Source of the DNA: Streptomyces sp. SID11385
GTDB lineage: Bacteria; Actinomycetota; Actinomycetes; Streptomycetales; Streptomycetaceae
Reading direction: 5' to 3'
Length of the DNA: 44,338 nucleotides
NCBI RefSeq assembly: GCF_010548245.1
Contig: NZ_JAAGLR010001180.1
Location: 1-44,338, forward strand
Shown here: in pieces, positions 31,355 to 38,954 of the stretch
Numbering within the stretch: the first letter of the stretch is position 1
Layout of the letters: each line of letters starts with the position of its first letter
The notes under the pieces: model-generated
Database searches by the model: none
Told to the model about the DNA's origin: nothing
What the model saw: only the letters and a program-made list of their open reading frames with translations
Made by a program: the position numbers and the translations under genes

Positions 31355-32040
31355 CGCACCTCCCCGCGGGCGAGCGTGTGGAACCAGCTGACGTGCCGTT
31401 CGACGACGTCGACGGCGGCCGCGGCGTCCCCCGCGCGCAGGGCGGCGAGGATCTCGCGGTGCTCGTGCAGGTTCTTCGTGGTGCGGTCGGGGTGCGCGTA
31501 CATGACGGCGACGCCCATGCGGAGCTGGCGGTCGCGGAGCTGGTCGTACAGGCGCGAGAGGATCTCGTTGCCGCCGCTACGCACGATCTCGGCGTGGAAG
31601 CAGCGGTCGCTCGCGGCGGCGCCCTCGTAGTCGCCCGACTCGGCGCGCCGCGCGTGCTCGGCGATCAGCTCTTCGAGGCGGGTGAGGAGGGCGGGCGAGG
31701 CGGGCACGGCCTTGCGCGCCGCGTGCTGCTCGACGAGCAGCCGCGTCTCGACGACGTCCTCGATCTCCTGCGCGGAGACGGGCAGGACGAGGACGCCCTT
31801 CTTCGGATAGAGCTTGAGCAGGCCCTCGACCTCCAGGCGCAGCATCGCCTCCCGTACGGGGGTGCGCGAGACGCCGACCTCGTCGGCGACCTCGCCCTCG
31901 GTGAGGAGGGTGCCGCCGGCGTAGCTGCGGTCGAGGATGCGGTGCTTGACGTGCGCGTAGACGCGGTCGGCGGCGGGGGGTTGTCTGGGTGGCTTGGGCT
32001 GCGGGTCGGCGGAGGGGGCGGCCGTGGGGACGGAGGGCAT
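31351..32040 (-). CDS. GntR-family regulator, FCD (FadR) type
   Basis: This 229-residue regulator has a winged helix-turn-helix at about 25-95 (GGTLLTEGEVADEVGVSRTP, then VREAMLRLEVEGLL) and an FCD helical effector domain at about 105-225. FCD His and Asp residues for a metal or carboxylate ligand are visible (CFHAEIVRSGG, HREILAAL, VERHVSWFH). Members sense organic acids, which fits the transporter gene that overlaps it. The ATG at 32040 is six bases after TATGCT and has no Shine-Dalgarno sequence, so the mRNA is probably leaderless. The upstream GCATAGATACAAGATGC stretch (32048-32064) has outer symmetry and could be its own operator. Confidence 0.9.
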   Translation of the reverse strand: MPSVPTAAPSADPQPKPPRQPPAADRVYAHVKHRILDRSYAGGTLLTEGEVADEVGVSRTPVREAMLRLEVEGLLKLYPKKGVLVLPVSAQEIEDVVETRLLVEQHAARKAVPASPALLTRLEELIAEHARRAESGDYEGAAASDRCFHAEIVRSGGNEILSRLYDQLRDRQLRMGVAVMYAHPDRTTKNLHEHREILAALRAGDAAAAVDVVERHVSWFHTLARGEVR

Positions 32041-32046
32041 GCGCAC

Positions 32047-32052
32047 AGCATA
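32047..32052 (-). promoter_or_regulatory. -10-like hexamer (TATGCT) of a probable leaderless gntR mRNA
   Basis: On the minus strand TATGCT lies six bases before the ATG at 32040, with GTGCGC between. It overlaps the half-symmetric operator candidate. Confidence 0.55.
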
Positions 32053-32183
32053 GATACAAGATGCGTACGTCCTCGGAGGTGTCCGCGAAATGGACACGGG
32101 CCGGGAGGTGTGAGGCGCGAGGGGCGGGGCACGCGGTCGGTGTCAGCGATACGGCTCACAGCCCGAAGCGAAGGAGCACGATC

Positions 32184-32384
32184 ATGGCCGCGAAGCACGG
32201 CAAGCACGCGCACCATACGGACCAGAAGTCGACCGCCCGCGCGGAGCGCGTGAAGGGCGCCGCGAAGGAGACGGCGGGCAAGCTCGTCGGCAACGAGCGG
32301 CTCCAGGCCGAGGGCGGCGTCGAACGCTCCCGCGGTGACATGCGGCAGGCGAAGGAGAAGACGAAGGACGCCTTCCGCCACTGA
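32184..32384 (+). CDS. CsbD-family stress protein
   Basis: This 66-residue small, highly charged protein has the CsbD pattern RVKGAAKETAGKLVGNERLQ, then AEGGVERSRGDMRQAKEK. A His/Lys-rich head (KHGKHAHHTDQK) is added in front. Family genes are induced by general stress through sigma-B-type factors in other bacteria; the molecular role is unknown. The ATG at 32184 has AAGGAG seven bases upstream, which decides it over a longer open frame. The His-rich head could bind metal. Two hairpins follow, so the gene is alone. Confidence 0.9.
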   Translation: MAAKHGKHAHHTDQKSTARAERVKGAAKETAGKLVGNERLQAEGGVERSRGDMRQAKEKTKDAFRH

Positions 32385-32507
32385 CGCCTCGCACGACGGC
32401 CGCCTCGCGCTCACCGCGCCCGGCGCCTCGCGCCACGGCGCTCGCAGACCTGGACCGGGGCAATCCCTGACCCGAGCCGCCCCGCGTCCACCCCAAGGAC
32501 CGGGTGC

Positions 32508-32539
32508 CACCGGAGCCACGCCCCCCTCGGGCTCCGGTG
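32508..32539. terminator. First hairpin after csbD
   Basis: CACCGGAGCC (32508-32517) pairs with GGCTCCGGTG (32530-32539) around a 12-base C-rich loop. It is 124 bases after the csbD stop. Confidence 0.55.
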
Positions 32540-32557
32540 CGCACCCGCCTCCGCCAC

Positions 32558-32588
32558 GAGACCCCCGCCCCTTCCGGGCGGGGGTCTC
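32558..32588. terminator. Second, perfect hairpin between csbD and the SDR gene
   Basis: A 13-base arm GAGACCCCCGCCC (32558-32570) pairs perfectly with 32576-32588 around CTTCC. It sits between convergent genes. Confidence 0.85.
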
Positions 32589-32647
32589 GGTGTGTGCGGG
32601 GGGTACGAGGCCGGGCCGCCCTCCGAGCCCCCGGCCCCCTCAGCCCC

Positions 32648-33379
32648 TCACGCCCCCCACCCCCCGTCCACCGTGATCTCCGTGCCCGTCAGGTACGTGG
32701 CGTCCGGGCCGGAGAGGAAGGCCACCGTGGCCGCGATCTCGTGCGGGGCGGCGTAGCGGTCGAGGGCGGTGAGGGCGGCGACCGTGGGGGCCTGGGGGGA
32801 GGAGGCGGGGTTGGCGTCGGTGTCGGTGGGGCCCGGGTGGACGAGGGTCGCGGTGATGCCGCGCGGGCCGAGTTCGCGGGCGAGGCCCTTCGTGAGGCCG
32901 AGGAGCGCCGTCTTGCTCATCGCGTAGAGGGCGAAGCCGGGGAAGGGGACGCGGACGGCCGTGTTGCTGCCGATCGTGATGATCCGGCCGCCCTCCGGGA
33001 GGTGCGGGGCGGCGGCGCGGGCCGCCTCGTAGGGGGCGCGGACGTTGACCGCGAGGGACTGCCCGATCTCCGCGTCCCCCAGCTCTTCGAGCGCCCCCAC
33101 GTGGAACGCGCCCGCGTTGTTGACCAGGACGTCGAGGCCGCCGAAGGCCCGTACCGTCTCCGCCACCGCGCCCCGCACCGCCGCCGGGTCCGCGCTGTCG
33201 GCCCGCAGCGCGAGCGCGGGCCCGTCGAGTTCCTTCGCGAGCGCCGCCGCCCGCGCCTCCTCCCGCACGTACGTGAACGCCACGCGCGCCCCCTCGGCGG
33301 ACAGCCGCCGCACGACGGCGGCCCCGATCCCGCGCGAACCACCGGTCACCAGAGCCGTTTTTCCCTCAAGTCCGTTCAT
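32648..33379 (-). CDS. Short-chain dehydrogenase/reductase
   Basis: This 243-residue classical SDR of FabG-like type is NAD(P)-dependent. Motifs: cofactor TGGSRGIG (13-20), NNAG in the middle, catalytic Ser in GSNTAV and YAMSK (Tyr and Lys), and a C-terminal GTEITVDGGWGA. The Arg/Ala stretch after the Rossmann motif (VREEARAA) fits NADP use. The ATG at 33379 gives the normal N-terminus (MNGLEGKTALVTGG); no clear ribosome binding site precedes it. It reads in the same direction as the YbaK gene 56 bases upstream, so one mRNA could carry both. The substrate is unknown. Confidence 0.92.
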   Translation of the reverse strand: MNGLEGKTALVTGGSRGIGAAVVRRLSAEGARVAFTYVREEARAAALAKELDGPALALRADSADPAAVRGAVAETVRAFGGLDVLVNNAGAFHVGALEELGDAEIGQSLAVNVRAPYEAARAAAPHLPEGGRIITIGSNTAVRVPFPGFALYAMSKTALLGLTKGLARELGPRGITATLVHPGPTDTDANPASSPQAPTVAALTALDRYAAPHEIAATVAFLSGPDATYLTGTEITVDGGWGA

Positions 33380-33435
33380 GGGATTGATGGTTGTGGAGGA
33401 CGCGGATCGGCGCTGGCGGGATTCCGCCGTCGCGT

Positions 33436-33933
33436 TCAGGCCGTCACGTCGAGCAGCACGCCGTCCGTCAGCCGGAGCAGTTCCGCGGCCGTCGTGGGGA
33501 AGACCGTGTGCGGGTGGCCGCCCGCCGCCCAGACCTCGTCGTACGCCGTGAGTGCCGCGTCGACGACCGTGGGGAGCGGGGCGGGGTGGCCGGCCGGGGC
33601 GACGCCGCCGATCGCCTGGCCCGTGGCCGTACGGACCTGTTCGGGGCTCGCGCGGTGCAGCTTGCCGCGCCCCCAGCGGGCCGCGAGCGCCTTCGTGTCG
33701 ACGCGGTGCGCGCCGCTCGTCAGGACGAGGACCGGTTCGCCGTCCGAGACGAAGACCAGGCTGTTCGCGATCGCCCCGACCTCGCAGCCGAGCGCCGCCG
33801 CGGCGGCGGCCGCCGTCGGCGCCGGCTCGCCCAGTACCCGTACCTCGCCCGCGATCCCGTGCGCGGCGAGCGCGGCGACGACGGGGGCGCAGCGGGCGGG
33901 CAGGGGGGTGGTGGTCGGCTCGGTGGTGTCCAT
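33436..33933 (-). CDS. YbaK/ProX-type aminoacyl-tRNA deacylase
   Basis: This 165-residue protein has the YbaK/aaRS-associated editing domain, which hydrolyses mischarged tRNAs such as Cys- or Ala-tRNA(Pro). The domain covers most of the protein: AAAALGCEVGAIANSLVFVS, then EPVLVLTSGAHRVDTKALA, then ATGQAIGGVAPAGHPAPLPT. The GGVAPAGHP loop is the conserved GxxPxG substrate loop. The ATG at 33933 has AAGGAG seven bases upstream. It is divergent from the XRE-cupin gene with a palindromic operator between them, so the regulator probably controls it. Confidence 0.9.
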   Translation of the reverse strand: MDTTEPTTTPLPARCAPVVAALAAHGIAGEVRVLGEPAPTAAAAAAALGCEVGAIANSLVFVSDGEPVLVLTSGAHRVDTKALAARWGRGKLHRASPEQVRTATGQAIGGVAPAGHPAPLPTVVDAALTAYDEVWAAGGHPHTVFPTTAAELLRLTDGVLLDVTA

Positions 33934-33955
33934 GAAGGGGCTCCTTCGCAAGGTG

Positions 33956-33973
33956 CGTTCCGTATATGGAACG
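33956..33973. promoter_or_regulatory. Operator candidate between the YbaK and XRE-cupin genes
   Basis: CGTTCC (33956-33961) and GGAACG (33968-33973) are perfect arms around the A/T-rich GTATAT. It lies in an 88-base divergent gap, 23 bases from one start and 49 from the other, and is probably bound by the XRE-cupin regulator. Confidence 0.65.
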
Positions 33974-34021
33974 ATAGGGGACGGGGTACGAGGGACCAAA
34001 CCGCTTTCCGAAGGAGTCGCC

Positions 34022-34585
34022 TTGACCGGTCAGGCCGTCGAAGTGGGCGCGCGTATCCGGGAGTTGCGCGAGGCGCGCGCGCTCTCGCTCTCCGCGCTCG
34101 CGCGCCGATCCGGCCTCGGCAAGGCGACGCTGTCGGGGCTGGAGGCGGGGACGAGGAACCCGACGCTGGAGACGCTGTACGCGGTGACGACCGCGCTCGG
34201 CGTCCCCCTGACGACCGTGCTCGGCCCCCGCGCCGCCACGACGTCCGGCGCCGCCGTCGACGCCCGCCTCCTCGACCGGTACGAGGACGACGCGGCCGTC
34301 ACGGAGACGTACCGCGTACGGGTCCGCGCCGGGGCCGCGCAATGCTCGGCCGCCCACGCCCCCGGCACTCGCGAGCACCTGACCGTCCTGGCCGGCACCG
34401 TCCTCGCCGGCACCGCCACTGCCCCCGTACGGCTCACCCCCGGCGACGCGCACACCTGGCCCGCCGATGTCCCGCACCTCTACCGCGCCACGTCCGGCGA
34501 CACGGAAGCGATCCTCCTCGTCCGCTACCCGGCCGCCGGTGCCGGCGCGCTCAGGGGCGAGGGAGCGCGTCGAGGTCGAGAGTGA
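34022..34585 (+). CDS. XRE-family regulator with C-terminal cupin
   Basis: This 187-residue protein has a helix-turn-helix at about 8-62 (RIRELREARALSLSALARRS, then GLGKATLSGLEAG) and a small cupin domain at about 110-180 (EHLTVLAGTVLAGTA, then LTPGDAHTWPADVPHLYRA). Such regulators sense small molecules through the cupin. The start is a TTG at 34022 preceded by AAGGAG five bases upstream; no ATG or GTG fits as well. It is divergent from the YbaK deacylase gene. Its 3' end overlaps the Uma2 gene on the other strand by 35 bases, a tail-to-tail overlap. Confidence 0.88.
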   Translation: MTGQAVEVGARIRELREARALSLSALARRSGLGKATLSGLEAGTRNPTLETLYAVTTALGVPLTTVLGPRAATTSGAAVDARLLDRYEDDAAVTETYRVRVRAGAAQCSAAHAPGTREHLTVLAGTVLAGTATAPVRLTPGDAHTWPADVPHLYRATSGDTEAILLVRYPAAGAGALRGEGARRGRE

Positions 34586-35081
34586 AGGTGCGGCCGTCCG
34601 CGAGGTCGATGGGGAGCTTGCCGGTGCCGTACTTATGGGTGTACGCGGCGATGTAGCCGGTTCCGTTCGGCTGGGTGTGTACCACGACCTCCTGCGCGTA
34701 GGGGTCCACGACCAGGTAGACGGGGATGCCGTAGCGGCCGTACTTGGCGGTGCAGTCGTCGTAGTCCTTGCGGGCCGAGGAGACGGAGACGACCTCGCAG
34801 ATCAGGAGGACGTCCTCGAAGCTGTACCGCTTGCCGTCCTTGCGCGCGTCCTCCCGGAGGATCGCGAGGTCCGGGGCGGAGTTCTCGTCGGCGGGAAAGT
34901 CGAGGTACACGTCGGACGTCACCTTCGCGTGACGACCCAGAGCGAGCGTGTCGATCTGCATCGAGCGGATCGTGCTGGAGTGCTCTTCGCTCTGCGGAGT
35001 CATGATCACTTTCTCATCGGCACCGAAGAAGACCGTGTATCCCTCGGGGAACACGGTCCGCACGATCGCGTCGACGCTCAT
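34551..35081 (-). CDS. Uma2-family (DUF820) putative PD-(D/E)XK nuclease
   Basis: This 176-residue member of the Uma2 family has a restriction-endonuclease-like fold. Active-site-like residues are visible: SAPDLAIL (D71), CEVVSVSS (E96), and an Asp/Lys pair in KDYDDCTAKYGRYGIPVYLV (K113). Streptomyces genomes hold many copies, often as single genes of unknown role; it is not part of a recognisable restriction locus here. The ATG at 35081 has AAGGAG six to seven bases upstream. The C-terminal part (VVVHTQPNGTGY) is a short beta-meander. It overlaps the XRE-cupin gene end. Confidence 0.9.
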   Translation of the reverse strand: MSVDAIVRTVFPEGYTVFFGADEKVIMTPQSEEHSSTIRSMQIDTLALGRHAKVTSDVYLDFPADENSAPDLAILREDARKDGKRYSFEDVLLICEVVSVSSARKDYDDCTAKYGRYGIPVYLVVDPYAQEVVVHTQPNGTGYIAAYTHKYGTGKLPIDLADGRTFTLDLDALPRP

Positions 35082-35246
35082 CAACGGCTCCTTCCCGTGG
35101 TGCAAGGATACGGCGATCGGCCCGACCCGTCCGGCCGTACCGCATTCCCCGTTCCCGTCGCTCCCCGCCCGCCGCGACGCCCCTTCCGCCCTCCCGCCCG
35201 GCATGGCTTCGCGCCTCGCGGGCCCGCTCCGTGGTCCGCTGGGCCC

Positions 35247-36353
35247 ATGTCCGTACCGCCCCCGTCCGCGAAGTCCGCCGCAGAGCTGCTGCCCGAGCCG
35301 ATGCGCAGGTTCGGGGCCTGGTGCGTGCTCGTCCTCCTCGCCGCCGGGGTCGCCGCCGTCGCGATCTGGCTGTGCGTGGAGCTGAAGACCGCGGTCACGC
35401 CGATCCTGCTCGCCGTGCTCGGGACCGCGCTGCTGCGCCCGCTCCACTCGCTGCTCGTGGGGCGCGCGCACGTGCAGCGCTCGCTCGCGGCCGGGATCAC
35501 GTGCGCGGCCGTCGTGGCGGCGGTCGGAGGGGCCGGGTACATCGTGACGAGCGCGATCGTCGACAACGGGCAGCAGATCCTCGACTCGATCCGCAGCGGC
35601 TACGAGGACGCGGCCTCGTGGGTCGGCGCCGAGGACGCCTCGCTCGACGACATCACGCACAACGCCCGCCAACTGCTCAACAAGTTCGGCGGCACGGCGG
35701 CGACCGGCGTGATCAACGGCCTCAGCGTCGTGGGCAGTTTCGTGGCGACGGCCGTGCTCGCGCTGCTCCTGATGTTCTTCTTCCTGCGCGACGCGGGCCG
35801 CGCGCTGCACGCCCTGCGCGAACTGTCGCCCGGCGGCAGCTCCGACCTCGTGGAGGCGATGGCGCGGCGCGCGTACCAGGCGGTCGCGGGCTTCATGCAC
35901 GGCACGACGATCATCGCGCTCATCGACGCCACGTTCATCACGATCGGCCTGCTCGTCCTCGGGGTGCCGGGCGCGCTCGGCCTGGGCGCGCTCGTCTTCC
36001 TCGGCGCGTACATCCCCTACCTCGGCGCGTTCCTCTCCGGCGCCGTCGCGATCCTCGTGGCCCTCGCGGACCGGGGCTTCGTCATCGCGCTGTGGGTGCT
36101 CGGGGTCGTGCTCGCGGTGCAGGTGCTCGAAGGGCACCTGCTCCAGCCGGTCGTGCAGAGCCGCACCGTGCAGATGCACCCGGCCGTCGTCATGGTGACG
36201 ATCACGGCGGGCGCCTCGCTCGCGGGCATCCTCGGGATGCTCCTCGCGGTCCCGCTGACCGCCGCCGCGTTCGGGATCTTCCGGGAGCTGCGGCAGCGGT
36301 ACGGGGGCGAGGGCGGCGGCGCGAGCGCGGGGGAGGCGGGCGACACTCCCTGA
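35247..36353 (+). CDS. AI-2E family transporter (PerM/TqsA-like)
   Basis: This 368-residue membrane protein of the AI-2 exporter/PerM family has seven to eight spans. The first lies at about 22-42 and a pair at about 45-66. A long soluble segment at about 110-165 (NGQQILDSIRSGYEDAASWV) follows, and the family signature LGAYIPYLGAFLSGAVA with the later GHLLQPVVQSRTVQMHP is near 250-310. Some members export autoinducer-2, and others are Na+/H+ antiporters or permeases; the substrate here is open. The ATG at 35247 is the first in the family match, and there is no clear ribosome binding site. A strong terminator follows. Confidence 0.9.
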   Translation: MSVPPPSAKSAAELLPEPMRRFGAWCVLVLLAAGVAAVAIWLCVELKTAVTPILLAVLGTALLRPLHSLLVGRAHVQRSLAAGITCAAVVAAVGGAGYIVTSAIVDNGQQILDSIRSGYEDAASWVGAEDASLDDITHNARQLLNKFGGTAATGVINGLSVVGSFVATAVLALLLMFFFLRDAGRALHALRELSPGGSSDLVEAMARRAYQAVAGFMHGTTIIALIDATFITIGLLVLGVPGALGLGALVFLGAYIPYLGAFLSGAVAILVALADRGFVIALWVLGVVLAVQVLEGHLLQPVVQSRTVQMHPAVVMVTITAGASLAGILGMLLAVPLTAAAFGIFRELRQRYGGEGGGASAGEAGDTP

Positions 36354-36407
36354 ACGGTTCACCGTTAAATCACATAAAACGGTCCGTAACGCTCTACGGT
36401 ACGGATA

Positions 36408-36440
36408 GGGGTCCGGGACCGCACGGGGGTCCCGGACCCC
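36408..36440. terminator. Terminator between the AI-2E and phosphatase genes
   Basis: GGGGTCCGGGACC (36408-36420) pairs perfectly with GGTCCCGGACCCC (36428-36440). It lies between convergent genes, after an A/T-rich stretch (ACCGTTAAATCACATAAAAC) at 36361-36380. Confidence 0.8.
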
Positions 36441-36447
36441 CACCTCG

Positions 36448-38808
36448 TCACGGCTCCTCGCGCCCCGCGCCCTCCGCGCCGCCGTCGTCCGCGTCCGCCC
36501 CGCCGCCCTCGCCCACGCCCTCCACGTCCCCGTCCCCGCCGTCTTCGTCCTCCTCCTCTTCCTCCTCCCGCAGCTCGAACCAGATCGACTTCCCCTCGCC
36601 CCGCGGCGACACCCCCCAGTCGTCCGCGAGCAGTTCCATCAGCACCAGGCCGCGCCCCGAGGAGGCCAGTTCGCCCGGGTCGCGGCGGTGCGGGAGCGTG
36701 TCGTCGTCGTCGATGACCTCGACGCGCATCCGGCGCGCCCCCGGCGGCCCCGTCACGGAGGCGATGAGGAGGGCGTCTCCCTCGGTGTGCACGAGCACGT
36801 TCGTGAGCATCTCGGAGCACATCAGCACCGCCGAGTCGACCTGCTCGCGCTCCGGCCAGTCGTGCAGCAGGTCGCGCAGTTGCCGCCGCGCCCCCGCCAC
36901 CCGCTCCGGCTCCGCCTGCGCGACGGAGAGGATCGCGCGGCGCCCGCGCGGGTGGCGCAGCCGGCTGGAGGAGCCGATGAGCGCGCGGCGCAGCAGGAGG
37001 ACGGCGATGTCGTCCTCGTGGAGCGGTCGCAGCGGCCCCGTGTCCTGCTCCGCGCCCGGCCCGTGGACGGCGCCGAGCAGCGCGTCCGCGAGGCCCTCGA
37101 CGTCGTCGCCCTCGTACGACTCGACGGCGCGCCGCAGCCGCCGCCAGCCGGTGTCGAGGTCGTGCCCGCCGGTCTCGATGAGGCCGTCCGTGCACATCAT
37201 GATCGTCTCGCCGGGTTCGAGGACGAGCCGCGTCGTCGGGTAGTCCGCGTCGGGGTCGATGCCGAGCGGGAGGCCGCCCGCGACGGAGCGGCGCAGCATC
37301 GTGCCGTCGGCCATCCGGACCGCCGGTTCGGGGTGCCCGGCGCGGGCGATCTCCAGCGTCCCGTTCGCCGGGTCGACCTCGACGTACAGGCAGGTGGCGA
37401 AGCGCGGCTCGTCGTCCAGGTCGTCGAGGGCGTCCGCGTCCTCCACCGCCGTCGAGTCCATGCCGCGCGTCTCGCTGATGCCGTGCAGGAAGCGCGCGGC
37501 GCGGGTGAGGACGGCGTCCGCGCGGTGCCCCTCGGCCGCGTAGGCCCGTACCGCGATCCGCAACTGGCCCATGAGCCCGGCCGCGCGCACGTCGTGGCCC
37601 TGCACGTCGCCGATGACGAGCGCCGTACGGCCCGAGGGGAGCGGGATCATGTCGTACCAGTCGCCGCCGACGCGCAGGCCGCCGCCGGTCGGTACGTAGC
37701 GGGCCGCGAGGCTCATGCCGGGGATGGCGGGGCCGAGGCGCGGCAGCATGGAGCGCTGGAGGTCCTCGGACAGCTCGCGCTGCGAGTCGGCGATCCCGGC
37801 GCGGCTCAGCGCCTGCGCGAGCATCCGCGCGACGGTCGCGAGCACGGAGCGCTCGTCGACGGTGAAGGCGACGGGGTACGTGAACGCGGCGAGCCAGGTG
37901 CCCATCGTGCGCCCGGAGGCGACGAGCGGCAGGAACGCCCAGGACTTGCGGTTGAAGGCGGCGACGAGCGGCCACGTCGCGGGGTAGCGCTCGCGGTACT
38001 CCTGCGGCGAGGAGAGGTAGACGGCGCGCCCGGTGCGGACGACCTCGGCGGCCGGGTAGTCCGCGTCGAGAGGGATGTCGGCGAAGGGCGCGGCGGCGTC
38101 CCTGCGGTGGCCGTGGTGGCCGATGACGGTGAGGTGGTCGTTCTCGACGCCGAAGACGGCGAGACCGTCCGGCGAGAAGCCCGGCATGGAGAGCCCGGCG
38201 GCGACTCGCAGGACCTCCGTCGTGGAGCGGGCCTCGGCGAGCGCGCGGCCCGCGTCGAGCAGGAACGCTTCGCGCGAGCGCCGCCAGTCGCCCGTGACGG
38301 GTGCCCGCGCGACGGTTCCCGGCGAGGGCTCGGTGATCTCCTGCAAGGTCCCGACGAGGACGAAACCGGGGCCGGTACGGGAGGTGCGGCCCGCGGCCGG
38401 GGCGGTGACGTCGCTGCCGAGCCACGTCGCCGCGGTGTCGGCCACGTCGCGCTCGGTCGCGACGTCCTCCTCCTCGGGCGGGGCGGCGGGGCGGGTGGGG
38501 CGGGAGCGGGTGCGGACGACCCGTACGACGTTGCCCTGCTCGTCCATGACCCGCAGCCGTGCCTCGCCCAGGGTCTCCTCGGCGGCGGCGAGGGTGATGA
38601 CGCTCTGGATCTCGTTCCAGTCGGAGGGGTGGAAACGGGCCCGTACGGCGGCCTCGGTGAGCGTCACGGGGTGCGCGGGCAGCCCGAGCAGCCGGGCCGC
38701 CTCGGCGTCCACGGCGATGGTCCCGGCCGCGTCGTCCCACCGCCACAGGCCCGTGCGCAGCACGGAGAGTGCTTCGGCGGGGGTGGGGGCGACGTTTTCG
38801 CTACCCAT
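36448..38808 (-). CDS. Multidomain PP2C (SpoIIE-type) phosphatase with RsbW-like ATPase domain
   Basis: This 786-residue soluble signalling protein combines a PAS-like domain (about 12-155), a GAF domain (about 185-340), a SpoIIE/PP2C phosphatase (about 360-608) with metal Asp residues in GGDWYD (D383), GDVQGHD (D401) and CTDGL (D541), and an RsbW-like histidine-kinase-type ATPase (about 625-747) with N-box SEMLTNVLVH and G-box SGRGLVLMELL. Phosphatase and kinase-like activities in one chain suggest control of an anti-sigma/anti-anti-sigma switch; the partners are not here. The last 39 residues are very acidic (runs of Glu and Asp, then Gly). The ATG at 38808 lies six bases after TAAAAT with no Shine-Dalgarno sequence, so the mRNA is probably leaderless. 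It is divergent from aspS. Confidence 0.92.
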   Translation of the reverse strand: MGSENVAPTPAEALSVLRTGLWRWDDAAGTIAVDAEAARLLGLPAHPVTLTEAAVRARFHPSDWNEIQSVITLAAAEETLGEARLRVMDEQGNVVRVVRTRSRPTRPAAPPEEEDVATERDVADTAATWLGSDVTAPAAGRTSRTGPGFVLVGTLQEITEPSPGTVARAPVTGDWRRSREAFLLDAGRALAEARSTTEVLRVAAGLSMPGFSPDGLAVFGVENDHLTVIGHHGHRRDAAAPFADIPLDADYPAAEVVRTGRAVYLSSPQEYRERYPATWPLVAAFNRKSWAFLPLVASGRTMGTWLAAFTYPVAFTVDERSVLATVARMLAQALSRAGIADSQRELSEDLQRSMLPRLGPAIPGMSLAARYVPTGGGLRVGGDWYDMIPLPSGRTALVIGDVQGHDVRAAGLMGQLRIAVRAYAAEGHRADAVLTRAARFLHGISETRGMDSTAVEDADALDDLDDEPRFATCLYVEVDPANGTLEIARAGHPEPAVRMADGTMLRRSVAGGLPLGIDPDADYPTTRLVLEPGETIMMCTDGLIETGGHDLDTGWRRLRRAVESYEGDDVEGLADALLGAVHGPGAEQDTGPLRPLHEDDIAVLLLRRALIGSSSRLRHPRGRRAILSVAQAEPERVAGARRQLRDLLHDWPEREQVDSAVLMCSEMLTNVLVHTEGDALLIASVTGPPGARRMRVEVIDDDDTLPHRRDPGELASSGRGLVLMELLADDWGVSPRGEGKSIWFELREEEEEEDEDGGDGDVEGVGEGGGADADDGGAEGAGREEP

Positions 38809-38814
38809 TGTCGT

Positions 38815-38820
38815 ATTTTA
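38815..38820 (-). promoter_or_regulatory. -10-like hexamer (TAAAAT) of a probable leaderless phosphatase mRNA
   Basis: On the minus strand TAAAAT is six bases before the ATG at 38808, with ACGACA between. It is the closest match to the -10 consensus among the leaderless candidates in the window. Confidence 0.6.
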
Positions 38821-38954
38821 CGTAGATCGCGGAGGGGGTGGCCAGTCGGAAGGGTGCTTCGGGGCAGCGCCCGGGCGGCGAGCGGGGCGGCGGTAACCTG
38901 GTACGCGCACGTTTTGCACGCCCACATTCTTGACACCCGAGCGACTGGATAGAG

